Source of the DNA: Arachnopeziza araneosa
Taxonomy: Eukaryota > Ascomycota > Leotiomycetes > Helotiales > Arachnopezizaceae
DNA: 64,000 bases
Assembly: GCA_003988855.1 (NCBI GenBank)
Contig: QYAI01000008.1
Coordinates: forward strand, 186,001-250,000
Direction: 5' to 3'
Of this stretch, positions 35,279 through 47,100 are shown in pieces. The first letter of the stretch is position 1, and each line of letters opens with the position of its first letter. Both the position numbers and the translations under genes were made by a program. The notes under the pieces are model-generated. The model had not been told where the DNA came from, made no database searches, and saw nothing but the letters and a program-made list of their open reading frames with translations.

Positions 35279-35344
35279 CCTGCCCAGATACCCTTCCCTG
35301 TTTCTGCGTTGCCTGCCCAGATACCCTTCCCTATTTCTGCGTTG
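35279..35344. repeat. 33-bp direct tandem repeat, two copies
   Basis: Two adjacent 33-bp units (35279-35311 and 35312-35344) differ at one position (CTGTTTC versus CTATTTC). They lie about 375 bp upstream of the 7TM start codon. Confidence 0.9.
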
Positions 35345-35717
35345 CCTCGTCTTCAATACCGTCTCGAGAAGCAATATTCACTCTCTGATCCTTTCTGTTT
35401 CCATTGTGTTTGGAGCCTCCTTGCAAAGACTACCCATTCTCCCTTCTCCAGAGAAACTCTCCCCAACCCCATCCTCGTTCCATCCTACGTTACAGCTCCC
35501 TCGTCGGATACTGTCCAACGAGCAGCTACTGGCGGGAGCGTACCGGCTTATGTATGCATGACCTGCATATCTCCTGATCGCGGCTAAACTTCTGATATTC
35601 AATCTCCATCCTCTTCACGTCAAGCAACTGAGCCTCGAGGCTGTGGCGTTCCTCCTCTCCATGAACTTTCCTCCCTCTCAAGAGCCTTGCTAGAGCCTTG
35701 CTAGAGACTTGAACAAC

Positions 35718-36928
35718 ATGTTGGACCTCATCAGACGCGCCCTCGGTGATGCACCCGTGGCGACCGATTTTCGACAAGATAAACCGACGCTGCTGGTGGC
35801 CTGGTGGTGCACTTTCTATGCCCTCTCCATCATCCTCATTCGGTTGATCGGACGATGGGTTCGAGCCGAGAAGGTCTTTCTCGATGACTTCATCATGATG
35901 CTCGCGACCATACCTCTCCTCCTTCGGATGGGTTTGGTCCACATTGTGCTCACCCACGGTACCAACAATGTCATCTCGACAGGACTATCGGATCTTGACA
36001 TCTCCAAGCGAGAATACGGCAGCCAGATAGTTCTGGCTTCAAGAATCATGTATGCAGCATAGTACGTATCCCACCTGACGCTGAGAAAGCCGAATCTAAA
36101 CCCTCCGCTAGTCTCTGGGTCATCAAATACAGCGTGTCTGTCTTCCTGCGAACGCTGACCGCATCCGTATGGCAACGCCGCCACGCTCGTCTCCTCCGCT
36201 TTCTCCACGTCTTCCTCTTCGTGACCTTCCTTGGAACTGTGATCGCCGACCTCACCTCCTGCCAGCCCTTTAATCATTACTGGCAAGTGATTCCTGATCC
36301 CGGTCCCCAATGCCGACAGAACTTTGCCCACCTCATCACCACGGGCGTAGCGGATGCCCTGACGAATCTGGTCTTGATTGTCTTTCCCATACCTATGATT
36401 TTAGGGAGTCGTATTCCTAACAAGCAGTGAGTCCCGTTCCCCAGAATTACGTACACAATGCTGATCGAAAATAGGAAAATCACCATTCTCATGCGCCTCG
36501 CCTTACCTCTCCTCCCAGTATTGCTGACCTGCTTCACCATCCCTCGCAACCTCGCTCGTCACGGAGCACAACCCTACCGCTCCCTTCTCGCCTCCTTCTC
36601 CATGCTGCTCACCACCTTCTGCGCCAACGCCGTTGTGCTCGTCTCTCTACTCCAAGACAAAGGCTATAAAAAGACCAAATTCAAGCACGTCTTGGAGATT
36701 GCAGGGGGTAAGCGAGCCAGCAGTGGACGAAAACAGAGCTACTCCGAAGAGGGCTGGGCAGACAGCGATGAGGATCTGATTATCCAGAGCAACAAGATGG
36801 TGAAAGAGGGATTGGAGATGGGCATCCTGAGGAAAAACGAGGTCATCATTGAGGAATTAAAACCGGCCAAGTTAGGAGATATTAGAGTGGCTAGTACGTG
36901 GGAGATTACGATTGATGAGCAGAAGTGA
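35718..36928 (+). CDS. Fungal rhodopsin-like 7TM membrane protein
   Basis: The model has three exons: 35718-36061, 36112-36426 and 36475-36928, giving 370 aa. Both introns are about 50 bp and restore frame at AAY|LWVIKYSV and NKQ|KITILMRL. Seven hydrophobic segments, WVIKYSVSVFLRTL and the extracellular CQPFNHYWQ...PGPQC pair match the large Pezizomycotina family of rhodopsin-like integral membrane proteins (including SAT5/PTH11-related members). The C-terminal 110 residues are cytosolic, Lys- and Glu-rich. No retinal-binding lysine is evident, so it is probably not a photoreceptor. The family's function is mostly unknown; surface sensing is the usual inference. The ATG at 35718 was chosen as the first ATG in the frame. 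Confidence 0.88.
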
Positions 36929-38005
36929 TGGTTGATGAGACGAGAGTCATGTTGTGATGATACCCAATTAGATGCGAGGAGTCCCTAGTAAGGACCCTTG
37001 GATTCGGCTTAGTTTAGCGACTCCTCTCCGGAGTGTTCTTCATGTATATACTCTGCACTATTCTTCATATAGATATCCTCATCTTCTCACCTACCATCCA
37101 ACTTTTCAATCACCTCTCCATATCGTCAGTCAACCAGACCGACTCTTGGTGTTCCTTCCCAGCTCGACGGATCACCCTCCGCACACCCTCAGCATTTCAC
37201 ATCTTCCTATCTCTCTATCTCCGACCGACTGCCGACTACTACTACCACCACGACCTCTGAATCCTCATCATCAACCCCTCAACCACGCCCCAACTTTTTT
37301 TTTTTTTTTTTTTTTTTTTCCTTAGCCCCTCCAACCACGCCCGAACCGCATGCCACTGCCCCCCCTCTATTGTGGGATGGGATTAGCTGGATGTTTATCC
37401 ACGGGAGACGAGACGAGATGGGGGGGGGGGTGTTTTGTGGGTGTGGGGAGCGTAGGGTGTTGGGTGGAGATGGAGATAGGGAGGGGGAGATGGAGATGTA
37501 GGTGAAGATGTTGGGAAGTAGGGGTTGTGTGAGAAGAGGATGACGGGGACGGAGATACTGTGATGTTGTGATAGAGGAGTGTATCGGCTTGTGAGTTGCA
37601 AGAGGTTTTTGATGCCCGATTGAGCCTGATTGGGCCAGTCTCCCTCCCCGCTCTCCCCGCTCTCCCTGCTCTCTGGTCTCCCTGCCCTCTGATCTCCCTG
37701 CTCTCTCCGCTCTCCCCTCTCCTCCAGAATAAAACCATCTATCTCCACGCCAAGGAACTTCCGCCAGAATCCAAATAACCATCATATTGTAACTCATACA
37801 CCAGGTCAAGACAAACAAGTTTCCATTACGACTTGGTCACCACGTATCTTTTCCGACGTGAACTTCTCTGGACCGCGCGAGGAAGGATTCAAGGCGGTGC
37901 CGGGCATCTGTCTCTGTTTGAGCAGCCGAGTTTGCTCTTGGAACCCTCCCCGCTCCAGGAAGTCCTGGACAAGTATGTTTCTTGTATAGCAGATAGACAT
38001 CTCAT
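36929..38005. other. Intergenic, low complexity
   Basis: Contains CT-rich sequence, a 25-base T run (37295-37319), G-rich tracts (10 G near 37421-37430) and a CTCTCCCTGC-type minisatellite (about 37640-37725). Frames here are low-complexity artefacts. Confidence 0.5.
37295..37319. repeat. Poly(T) tract of 25 bases between 15-bp direct repeats
   Basis: T25 is preceded by CAACCACGCCCCAAC (37280-37294). Twelve bases after the run comes CAACCACGCCCGAAC (37332-37346), a 14/15 match. Confidence 0.85.
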
Positions 38006-39765
38006 CTATTCAGTCACATCTCCTCCTAAAACAGCTACACCTTCCCGGTCGTTAAACCCCTTCCAAACCGTCCGATCAAGCTCGTCAACTTTTTTCTGGA
38101 TTATTAGATCCGCCAATATACTCGCCTGGTTTATACCGGTGAGTTTCCCTATCTCCAGAAGATTCCGTACCACAAACTCGCGGGTCGCCGCCGTCGAAAT
38201 ATCCATCAAACCTATCAGCCAAAGTGGCCAAAGAAGACCACTCACTCCCTGCATGGGAACTTTGAACGTCTTGTCTGGCAAAGCGCCCGGGGACATTGAT
38301 ACCGCTCGCGAATCTGCGAGGAATGGGAAGCCTAGGTGTTGGGGCACCGAATACAAGACATTGAGTTGCGTCTCATAGAGCGCGTCGGTGGAGACTTGAT
38401 ACTGAGCTGTGTATTCGGGTTGTTTGAAAAGCGGCGGCTTAGACGAGAAGCCCTTGAGTAACACATTTCTAATCATCTCGTGAATAAGAATTTTGGTGGT
38501 CGATAAGGCACTAGAACACCAGGGGTCAGCATTTCCCTTTAGAGCGTGTATTAGGAGTGAGGAGGATCGAATACCGCCAGATGCGGTTATCCTGAGAGTG
38601 CACCACTCGAAGTACTCTATCTCAGGAGCAAAAATAACAAAGGATTGATAGAGGCCTGGGATCCTTACTTCCAGACCTGCGCCATCCAGAAGTCGTTGTA
38701 TATGTGGTAACGACGGTTGAAGACACAGGGAAAATCTTCGTCCGTAGTGACAACTTCAAACTCCCAACCTGGCGGGACAGTTGCTGTGACGTCTAGAAGG
38801 ATACCGTCAAGTTCTAAGGCCTGCTCGAGGATCTCGTGGTAATCGGTTAGCGTTTGCTGCCGGACGCAAGCTCGAAGGGAGGTAAATCGCATCATTGTGT
38901 GCATGACAACAAAAGCAGCTTCGGGGTTTTCAACAAATTTGTAGGCGGCGTCGATGTATGCTTGTATATGCTCTGGGAGAGCCACACCACGCTGGATGCT
39001 TATAGGTAGGAGATATGAGGCGATTTGCACGAGAATTCGACGACCAGCAGGGGATCTTATCTGATCCGGACCGCGTATCTTGATGATTGCAGCTGCGCCG
39101 TTCAAGTGCTCAGCCCAGTCCCTGAAAGAGAAGGCATCGGATCCTGTGATGGTCTCAAAGATCGCTAGTACCATTACCGAAACGAGGGTGCTATCTTTCT
39201 TGACGTCCACGGGATCTTGGAGGGCTTTGTTGGTTGCTTTAATTGCTCTGACGTATTGATATCGAGCATTCGTGACGAGAGAAGGAGCATGAACGACATG
39301 ACCGTACACAGCCAGACCAACAGCTTTCATGCTGCACTCCAACCATTCATCTGCTCCCTGATTTCGGACAATGTCCGCTAAGTAGTCCATATGGCCACGG
39401 GATGGACCGTTCATGCCAATGACATAATTGCTTATAAAAGTGCCCACCGCACGCTCTTCTATTGTAGGCGCAAGAGAGAAGACGGAGAGCGGTGCTTGCT
39501 TTTGCTGGACAACCTCGAGTGACGGCTCGGAAGAGCTGGCTAGCCGTTCTGCAAGAGGTTCTCTTCCTTTGGCCTCTTTAGCTTTGGCTTTCCTGATAAC
39601 GTTGGACGTGTGATCCCGAAAAATTAGGTCCCCTTGGAGGCGATACCCAGGACATTCCCGTTTGGCCCGTTTACACTGAGTGCAACCTGTAGGGATCTGA
39701 TCGCATCTCGTCTTCCGTTCTCTACAGGCATGACAGCCGCCTGATGGCTTTCCACAGTACACCAT
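38006..39765 (-). CDS. Zn2Cys6 transcription factor
   Basis: The model has two exons, 38669-39765 and 38006-38510, giving 533 aa. The N-terminal zinc cluster is Cys11-x2-Cys14-x6-Cys21-x6-Cys28-x2-Cys31-x6-Cys38 (GGCHACRERKTRC...). It is followed by a basic linker and a C-terminal regulatory region of the fungal-specific type. The 158-bp intron (GTAAGG, GCTGAC branch, TCTAG) joins MAQVWN to ALSTTKILIHEMIRN. This continuation is what the family shows (W...R-ILxHEMI), so I prefer it over two shorter introns. It is a nuclear regulator. It is divergent from the MFS gene at 40721 with 955 bp between starts, which suggests it may control that pump. Confidence 0.88.
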
Positions 39766-40720
39766 TCTCGAAATAGCTGATACAGAAGCTCGGTAGAGAT
39801 TAGCGGGGTTTCACTGTTGAGGTGATGCCTGACACGGCAGACTTCTTTACTGAACTCGGACGTCGGTGGTGCTTTGATTCAAGTCGTAGAGAATAGTCTC
39901 ATAGTCCATGTGGGCCAGTGACAAGAGAGGACTTGTTCTGAATAAGGAAATATGAGGAGTTGACGCTCGCTTGGCTTTACGTGAAGCGACAGGAGCCTTT
40001 AGCGGAGGGTCGTCAAAGCGTCTTACATGCGCAGACGAGAGCACTAAACCGGATTTGGGTCACCAGCACGTTGATTTTCTTACCCGATAACTTGCATACA
40101 CCTCATAGTCTGGGTGTGGGAGCACAATCAGAGTAATGGTTATTACACGCTTTCAACGGAGCCAGATGAAGGCTTCTCAGCCCTACCAGTACGCGTTGTC
40201 TAAAGCAGGCATTGCCAATCGAACTTCCAATCAAAAGCACGGCTTGAAATTCCCTCATTCACAGCCACCGATAACAGAGAGCCTTTTCAGCTCTAACGCC
40301 CGTCTCTCCGTAACTGCGCCAATTACTTTCTTTGGCGGAGAGGATGCCTGATCATCGACGTCTAATAAATATACTTTGAGACTCGGCCTGACCTTCTCTC
40401 TCTCTTGCACCTGTCTACTTCGTCACTTCTCCAAGGCGAGTAAAATTCATCTTCGACAAACGAAAAAATCAAAACCGCAAAATTTCAATACTCGTCTTGA
40501 ACAAGCACTTGAAACGTAAAATACGGAGCTCTTAGATACTCATCTTTTATTGTCAAGAATTTTTATCGACTTTAGTAGGGTAAAGATTGTGGTATTTGAG
40601 CTTCAACAATCTCGAGATCGCCCGGATCCTATACCGTATTTCCAGCGGCATATCTGGTACCGAGAGCTCAATTACGACCACGCTCCCACATCCCTTGCCT
40701 TCCCTCAAAGCCCCCTGAAC
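39766..40720. other. Divergent intergenic region, regulator/MFS pair
   Basis: The two start codons are 955 bp apart and face away from each other. Only short unremarkable frames are present, and an AATAAATATAC stretch lies near 40363. It likely carries both promoters. Confidence 0.5.
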
Positions 40721-42785
40721 ATGGCTTACCTCTTGTACAAATACATCAAGAACAAAAGAAATAACAAGAATAGCGAGAATAACGAGATCCCAATCCCAAG
40801 TTCCAAGGTAAAGCCGGTGAAGCCATGTGAGCACCAGGCATTCACCACAAACGATACAGAATTGGAACCTGCCTTGGTCTCCAACGACCCTCGAGAGCGT
40901 CAGGATATCACCGGTACTGGCATCAATCCTGTGGATGATACGGCCAAAGGCCCTACGGACGAATCGAATGAAAAAAATGGCAGTGATTCCTTGACTCCAT
41001 GCGTTGTTTGCCAGGAGGAAAAGAAGGAAAGGAGGAGATACCGCACGAAAGTCATGCTCGGTCTTTTTTTACCTTTCTTGGTGCAGTCCTTGGATACCAC
41101 TCTTATTTCTGGAGCATTGCCTTTTATCGCATCCGACTTTCGTGAGAACCTTGCTCCGTCCTGAAAGTCGATCACTGATTTTTGTAGATCAACTCGCCCA
41201 GCTCAATTGGATTGTCACAGCTTTCAATATAGCTGGTGCCACGTTCATACCCTTCTGGGGTCAATTTGCAGACATATTTGGTCGCTACATAGCTATGCAA
41301 TCTGCTCTCAGTGCTATGGTCCTTGGTAGTATTCTCTCTGCTGCCGCTCCTACAAATGCATTCCCTATGCTTCTCGCTGGTCGTGGATTCCAAGGACTCG
41401 GCTGCGCTGGTATGATGATCAATGGCAAGATCATCCTCGCCGATAAAGTATCTCTAAAAGAGAATGCAAAAAACAACACACTGTTCGCCCTTGTTGGAGG
41501 AGTTGGATATGGAATCGGTCCGGTAATTGGGGGGTAAGACTCATTCTCATACTGAATCACTATTTTCTTCTACTACTCGCAATACTAATTCGATGTTCTC
41601 TCAAGCTACTTAACAGAAGTATCCTGGAGATGGTGTTTCATTATCAATATCCCCTTAGGTGTTATTGGCTTAATCTGTATCCATTTCATCTTACGACCTG
41701 AACTGGTTGGTCCTCAAAAAATCACTTCGACAGACCCCAACGCGGATCCAAACGTTGAACTCCCACAGACTCTGGCCGCAAGGATACAAACGATCGATTT
41801 CGTCGGTCAATTTCTATTTCTGTTCGGGATGGGTCTCTTCATTCTCGCGATAACTTGGGCAGGCTCTTCCTATCCCTGGAAATCGGCAAATGTACTCGTA
41901 ACACTAATTATTGGCGTATTACTCCTTGTGGTGTTTGGGATTTGGGAGTATAACCTTCTTCCAACACACAGACTTGCTGTCCGTTTCCCAACAAGGAAAG
42001 CTATGATACCATTGAAGCTTCTCTGGTCTCGAAACGCCGGATTATTGATCTACATCAACTTAATCACGGGAATGGCAATGTATGCGGTGTTCTACTTCGT
42101 CGATCTTTACTTTGTCCTCGTCGAATCCTCTAGTCCCGGCTCCGCTGGTACCAATCTTCTGTATTACACACCTGGTCTCGGAGCGGGAGCATACATGTCA
42201 ATGTTTTTTTGCAATGTGTGGCCCCTCCAAACAGTATTTCCCCTCTTTTTCGGTACTGTTATTGAGCCCTTAGGGATCACTCTCCTCGCCATCGCCATCC
42301 ACAAAAACAATGTCCCGTGGGTAAAGGGAATGCTAGGCCTGACTGGTGTCGGGACGGGGCTCGACTACATGCCTAGCTCGATCCACGCTATTGCCTATTA
42401 CCGCTCTCAGATTGCCAGTATCGTCTCCCTCATGTCACTTGCTATAAATCTTGGCGGTACTCTAGCAACTACCATCATGTTAAATATCTTCAACAACTAT
42501 CTTAACACCTTCGGCTTGACTTTCAACTCAGCCTCAAGTTCCAGTTTCGATGAGATCAGTAAACTCCCACCTGATCAGCAAGCCTACTTCCGCCAGGTTG
42601 CTAATAGAGGTCTCGTTCTAGCTTTCTTTGGCATCACGGCATTCATGTGGTTGGGTGTTCCGGCTTCTGCGGCGTTGGGGAATGTGAAGATTGGACGGAG
42701 GGGGAAGAAGGATGAGATTGTGGAGAAGGGGAGTTGGCTTGGATCGGTGTTATGGAGAAGAAAGGAGAAGAGAGAGAAAGTCTAA
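40721..42785 (+). CDS. MFS transporter, 14-TM (DHA2-like) efflux type
   Basis: The model has three exons: 40721-41141, 41188-41533 and 41606-42785, giving 648 aa. Introns of 46 and 72 bp restore frame at ASDF|HQLAQLNWIV and VIGG|YLTEVSWRW. A hydrophilic N-terminus (about 108 residues, with a CVVC motif) precedes TM1 (LFLPFLVQSLDTTLISGALP). Visible motifs are the A-like WGQFADIFGR and the C-type GVGYGIGPVIGG of proton antiporters. The family usually exports toxins, drugs or secondary metabolites at the plasma membrane. No biosynthetic gene lies nearby, so self-protection or xenobiotic export is only an inference. ATG 40721 is preferred over upstream in-frame non-ATG sequence. Confidence 0.92.
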
Positions 42786-43041
42786 TCATTGTATCATGGC
42801 ATTGTTATATCTATGATTCCCCCTGCATAGAGTTATTCAGTTACCATTTATGTAAAATAGAAGCAAATTAAACCTTATTCAAGTCTCTATTATCTATGAT
42901 TCCTTGTCCATCAAGTTGCACCAACCCTTTGTCCATCTCCCAATTTTAGCCAATAGTAAGCATGAAAAACTCTCTCCTTGCTAGATTCATAGCGGCATAA
43001 GTAGAGCCAAGAGCATCTTCTTCCTTCATCTTCGCACCATG

Positions 43042-43272
43042 CGAGGCGGTCAAAATTCGTTCTTCGCCAAAGCATCAGGAGATCGTAAAGTCGAAGCTTA
43101 AATACCAACAATCTTTTCTCTACGAAAGTCGATAAAAACTCTAGAAAATAAAGATGAGCATCTAAGAGCTCCGCATTTGGCGTTTCAGGTGCTTGTTAAA
43201 GACGAGGATTGAGATTTTGCGGGTTTGATTTGATTTTTTTTCGCTCAGCGAAGACGAATTTTGCCCGCCTCG
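43042..43272. mobile_element. Miniature inverted-repeat element, copy 2 (231 bp)
   Basis: Begins CGAGGCGGTCAAAATTCG and ends with the inverted form CGAATTTTGCCCGCCTCG. It is flanked by ATG direct repeats (43039-43041 and 43273-43275). The internal sequence is alignable along its length with copy 1, including the motif GAGCATCTAAGAGCTCCG versus GGCATCTAAGAGCTCCG. Confidence 0.87.
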
Positions 43273-43327
43273 ATGCATATGTGTGCATCTCACCAGGCAG
43301 GCCGCTCCCGCCTCCCGGGAGAGATTC

Positions 43328-43448
43328 CAAAAGTACCAGGTCATTGCCTGCGCTACATTGCTGACGACTTTCTGCTCGGAACGGTTTTGAATGTCGAATC
43401 TGACACTCGACAATAGCAAGCGTTTTTGACAGGGAGCCACGAGTTAGT
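43328..43448. repeat. Second dispersed repeat, copy A
   Basis: Aligns over about 121 bp with 58259-58380 (shared blocks CAAAAGT.CCA, ACTTTCT, GTTTTGA.T.TCGAAT.TGACA, CGACAAT, GTTTTTGACAG). The copy at 58 kb mostly has A/T where this one has G/C. Confidence 0.65.
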
Positions 43449-44121
43449 ACGACAGTTGTGCCTCCAGACCGAACCAAGAGCGCTCGTATCCTTACCTGAC
43501 ATGCTCTCATGAAACAAAACAAATATCTACAGCTCTCCATGGTAATTCTTACAGTGCCACACCTCTCTCTCTCCTCCCCCCCGCACGCACCACAATTCAG
43601 ATAGGCAAGTCTTCGACTTATCCTTCAGAGCTCGCAGAGACACAACTTTCGAACGAACAAATATGGGAAGAGCGGTGCGCGAGAATACGTGTCAGAGAAA
43701 CATTAAGAACCATAATTGGATAAGCTTCTCTACATACTAATGAGGAAGACAAGAAGAATTGCACAGGTTGGATGTTGTTCGGGCCTTGGTTGGATACATA
43801 TTGCCTACCCCTGCAAGCATCAAGAAAAGTAGAAATCATATCGAGAGACAGCGATTTTGTTACTATTTGAAATTCTGCAATAAGATATCTTCTCTGGTGT
43901 GATCACTCATTCTTTCAAGACACGACAAAGCTTACCAGATTAATGGTAATATATTACTAACTCTCCAATGCCTCGCTATGCTATGCCACCAAGTCTATCC
44001 GACCTCGTTATCAATCGTGATATGTTATCCAACGCCAGAGAATGCTATTATATAATAATACGCTATATTTACTCCTGCCTCGCGCCTCCGATATAGGATA
44101 AGAGTACCTATCAGACAGCAA

Positions 44122-47100
44122 TCACTGCATCACGCTCTGTCTCCATCTCTCAACCATATCAATCTGCCCTTGATTAAGTGGTTGTGGAGCCATCATATTC
44201 ATCTGCTGCTGCATGTAGCCAAGCTGCATTTGGAATTGATCTGGACTGTAACCCATTGGATATGGATTAGCCCATGTATTCCCCATTCCTAGACTAGGTT
44301 GTGGGAACATCCCACCACCCATGCTAGGTATCTGTTTATGATGATATTCAGGTCTGGGCACTTGAGCTTGCGGCACAATACCTCCTTGTCCATCATTATA
44401 CACCCCAGCTTTGAAACCACCAGAGCTCTGTCTCTGAGCATGCTGAGGCGCAAAAGGTACAGCGGGCGTGTTAAGATTGATCATGGTGCTTGATCTCCTG
44501 GCATGATTCTCATGTAAGCTTAATAAGCCTCCAACAGGCCTCTGATAATTGATAGTTCGGTCTGCGCCGGCGGAAGGGTGGGCTTGCAAGATATCGGCCA
44601 TGCTTCTCCGCTTGGTTGGCTCTGGTCTCTGTGCGCGGAGCTGAGCTCCAATTCCAACCTCTCTTGCTCGAGCTTCTCGTTCAGCCTGCAAGCGTTTCCT
44701 GCGTTGGCCGAGGGTTTCTTCCTCTTCGGGCCCTGGAGATGGAGCAAATTCCTGTGCTTTACCCTTCCCTTTGGACTCAGAAAGCAAGTCTCCGCCAAAC
44801 TGAGACATCATTTCAGCTGCAAAATCGCCACTTACTGGTCGGGTAGCTGGAATGTTCGTCTCTTTCAGCCTCCTTACTCTTTGTGCCGGTGTTTCGCCCT
44901 CTTCCTCACCCCCGGTCGTAGGGTCAGAAATATTCATCATTGTAGATGCACGAGGCATAGCAGGAGGTCTCCCCTGCAGTCTCTCTCGGCGCCGACTGAG
45001 AGGCTCATTATCCTCAAGCTCGCGCCGCTCCATGAGGCCCAAAGGCCGATTCTCTTCAGCCTTTTTAGAGAAAAGCATTGCTAATGGTACGTCATCGTCA
45101 TCCTCCGCTGCGGCAGCTTCGGCTTGGACGGCTGCTGGATCTTCCCAGGCTAGGATGGTCCTCCCTTTCTTTCGAGCTTTCTGTTCTGTTTGTATGACTG
45201 TATCCATCTCCAATAGAGTCGAGTGTATTCCGTTAGGGAATGACTTGGTAAAAGGCTGTGTTCGTTGTTTTTGTCGTTGCTTACGGAGCTGTAATTCCGC
45301 TAACAGAGTGGTAGGTGGACCATGATATATTTCGTCGTCTAACTGCCCGTCATCCGATTCCTCCTCTCCTGGTTGCTTAATAGCAAATTCCCCGCTTCCG
45401 GACCGTGAATTACCTCCCCCTGGCTCTTGCAGTGGTGTGATATCCTTCCTGTTCGGGTTATCCTCATCATCATCCTCGATAGGTGACCTGGTCACGCTCT
45501 GAGCCACGCTCGTTAACATGGATCGAGCCTTATCCTGCTCAGAGTCTTCTAGATCATTGCCGCTACTATTTCTGCGTCGGAGGAGGTTGAACGAACTCGA
45601 TCGCTTCTTTGGCTGCTTCTCAGATAATTGGCTGGCGCTTTGGTTGTTTCGTAGATGTGACCGACCATACACCTCAGCTCCTAATGTTCCGGCAAAGGCA
45701 TGATCCGTGAATGCACTGACCGGTGCATGCGCCGAGGCATCCAATATACTATCAAGAGTAGCCACCGCGGATTGATCCTTAAGTTCTACTATATGTGTCG
45801 AGCCCGGTAGATCGAAATATGTGCTTGCTCGAAGTTGAGGTGGCATATGTGAGAGGTCCTGTGTAAGACGTCTACCGCTCATGCTTGCTCTTTGATGCTG
45901 AGGTACGTATTCTTGTCTTTGATGATTCTCATCTTCTGCCAAATCTTCCTCGTTTTCTAATACGTCAGGTAACCATATAGCGCTTTGTCTTGCCGCAGGA
46001 GGGACGCTGCTAAGGACTTGTGACCTCCTCTTACTCCTTGCCATCGAAGATGGATTTTTCGAAAGTTTCTGCGGGAGGTTGAGCATCATTGGTACTGGAG
46101 CTGGATAATATACCATCTCCTGGCCTGTATTCGGATCCGCGTATGATTGGGGTCTAGGTGCCAACATACTTAGTCGAGCCCCTGACGAGACCCTCCGTTG
46201 TTCATGGTCGGAGTTGATCAATTCACTAGCTCCTGGGATGCTAGAGATCGACCGTGGCTGTAGTGGTTCGGAGTGTATGCCATCAAAATCCGCGAAAGCC
46301 CCATCTAACTCCTCTGTAGCAGATGTTGTTGGCCTGTCCTCCTCCACACTCGATTTCGGGGTTTCCTCCATAACAGCGGTATCTATGTGACCAACGATTG
46401 GCTTTCTCAGCGTCAAAGAACCTTCGTCTTGTTCTGCAATGGAATCTGTTTTGGAGAAGGTTGGCGAGTGGAGGTTGAAATAGTCAGGGGGTCTGCCTTC
46501 CATATCTGGTTCGGGTCTTGAAGGTTTCGAACTCCTGGATGACGATCTGCCACGCCCGTGGATATTTGTGAAAGAGCTTTTTGGTGATAGCAAAAATCCA
46601 GCAGGCGAGAAACCCCCTGATCTAGCAGTCGAATTTACCTCCACAATCGAGGAGGCGTTCGACACTTGTCTTGAAATTGGACCAATCCCTTGAGAAGATA
46701 TCAAAGAAGATCTTCGACTGTCTGAGCGTTTCTGTTCATCGTGGAGCTCCTTGATGGCATCTTCAATGGAGGAAGTCATACTCAACCGCTCTGCCGTCTT
46801 CTCTAAATTCTCAATGTTTCCCACGTAAGCCCCTTGAAGAGCCTGCAAATCGGGCGTCGGGTGTCGCAGGCCAATGTTGCAGCCCGAAGTGGTACGGGGG
46901 AGCGGTTGGGATGTGAAAGATGGCTGCTGAGCTGGAAAGTCAGCGCCTGTGGCTTGTTTAGGGCGTCGTCGTGGGTTTGGAATGCGCAATGGCACGGAGG
47001 TCTCCTCGCTTGAGGATGTTCCTCTTTGCTTTTTCGGTGGAGAGAGACTCCTGAGGTCTTCGAAATCGTCGTCGTCTAACATGTCATAACTACTGCCGTT

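Larger units (their letters stand above)
33734..35717. other. Intergenic, simple-repeat rich, divergent promoters
   Basis: This region separates the permease (minus) from the 7TM gene (plus). It holds a GA-rich microsatellite, an 11-base G run (34417-34427), CT-rich tracts around 35000-35060 and a 33-bp direct repeat. The frames here are low-complexity translations with no gene features. Confidence 0.5.
42786..44121. other. Intergenic between convergent genes, with two repeat elements
   Basis: 3' flanks of the MFS gene and of the disordered-protein gene. Contains copy 2 of the inverted-repeat element and, 55 bp further, one copy of a second dispersed repeat. No gene is seen. Confidence 0.55.

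Noticed and set aside
37279..37818. 179-codon minus frame
   Set aside because: Translation of poly(T), G-rich tracts and a CTCTCC minisatellite.
37833..38378. 181-codon plus frame
   Set aside because: Antisense to the last exon of the minus-strand Zn2Cys6 regulator, which has family support.
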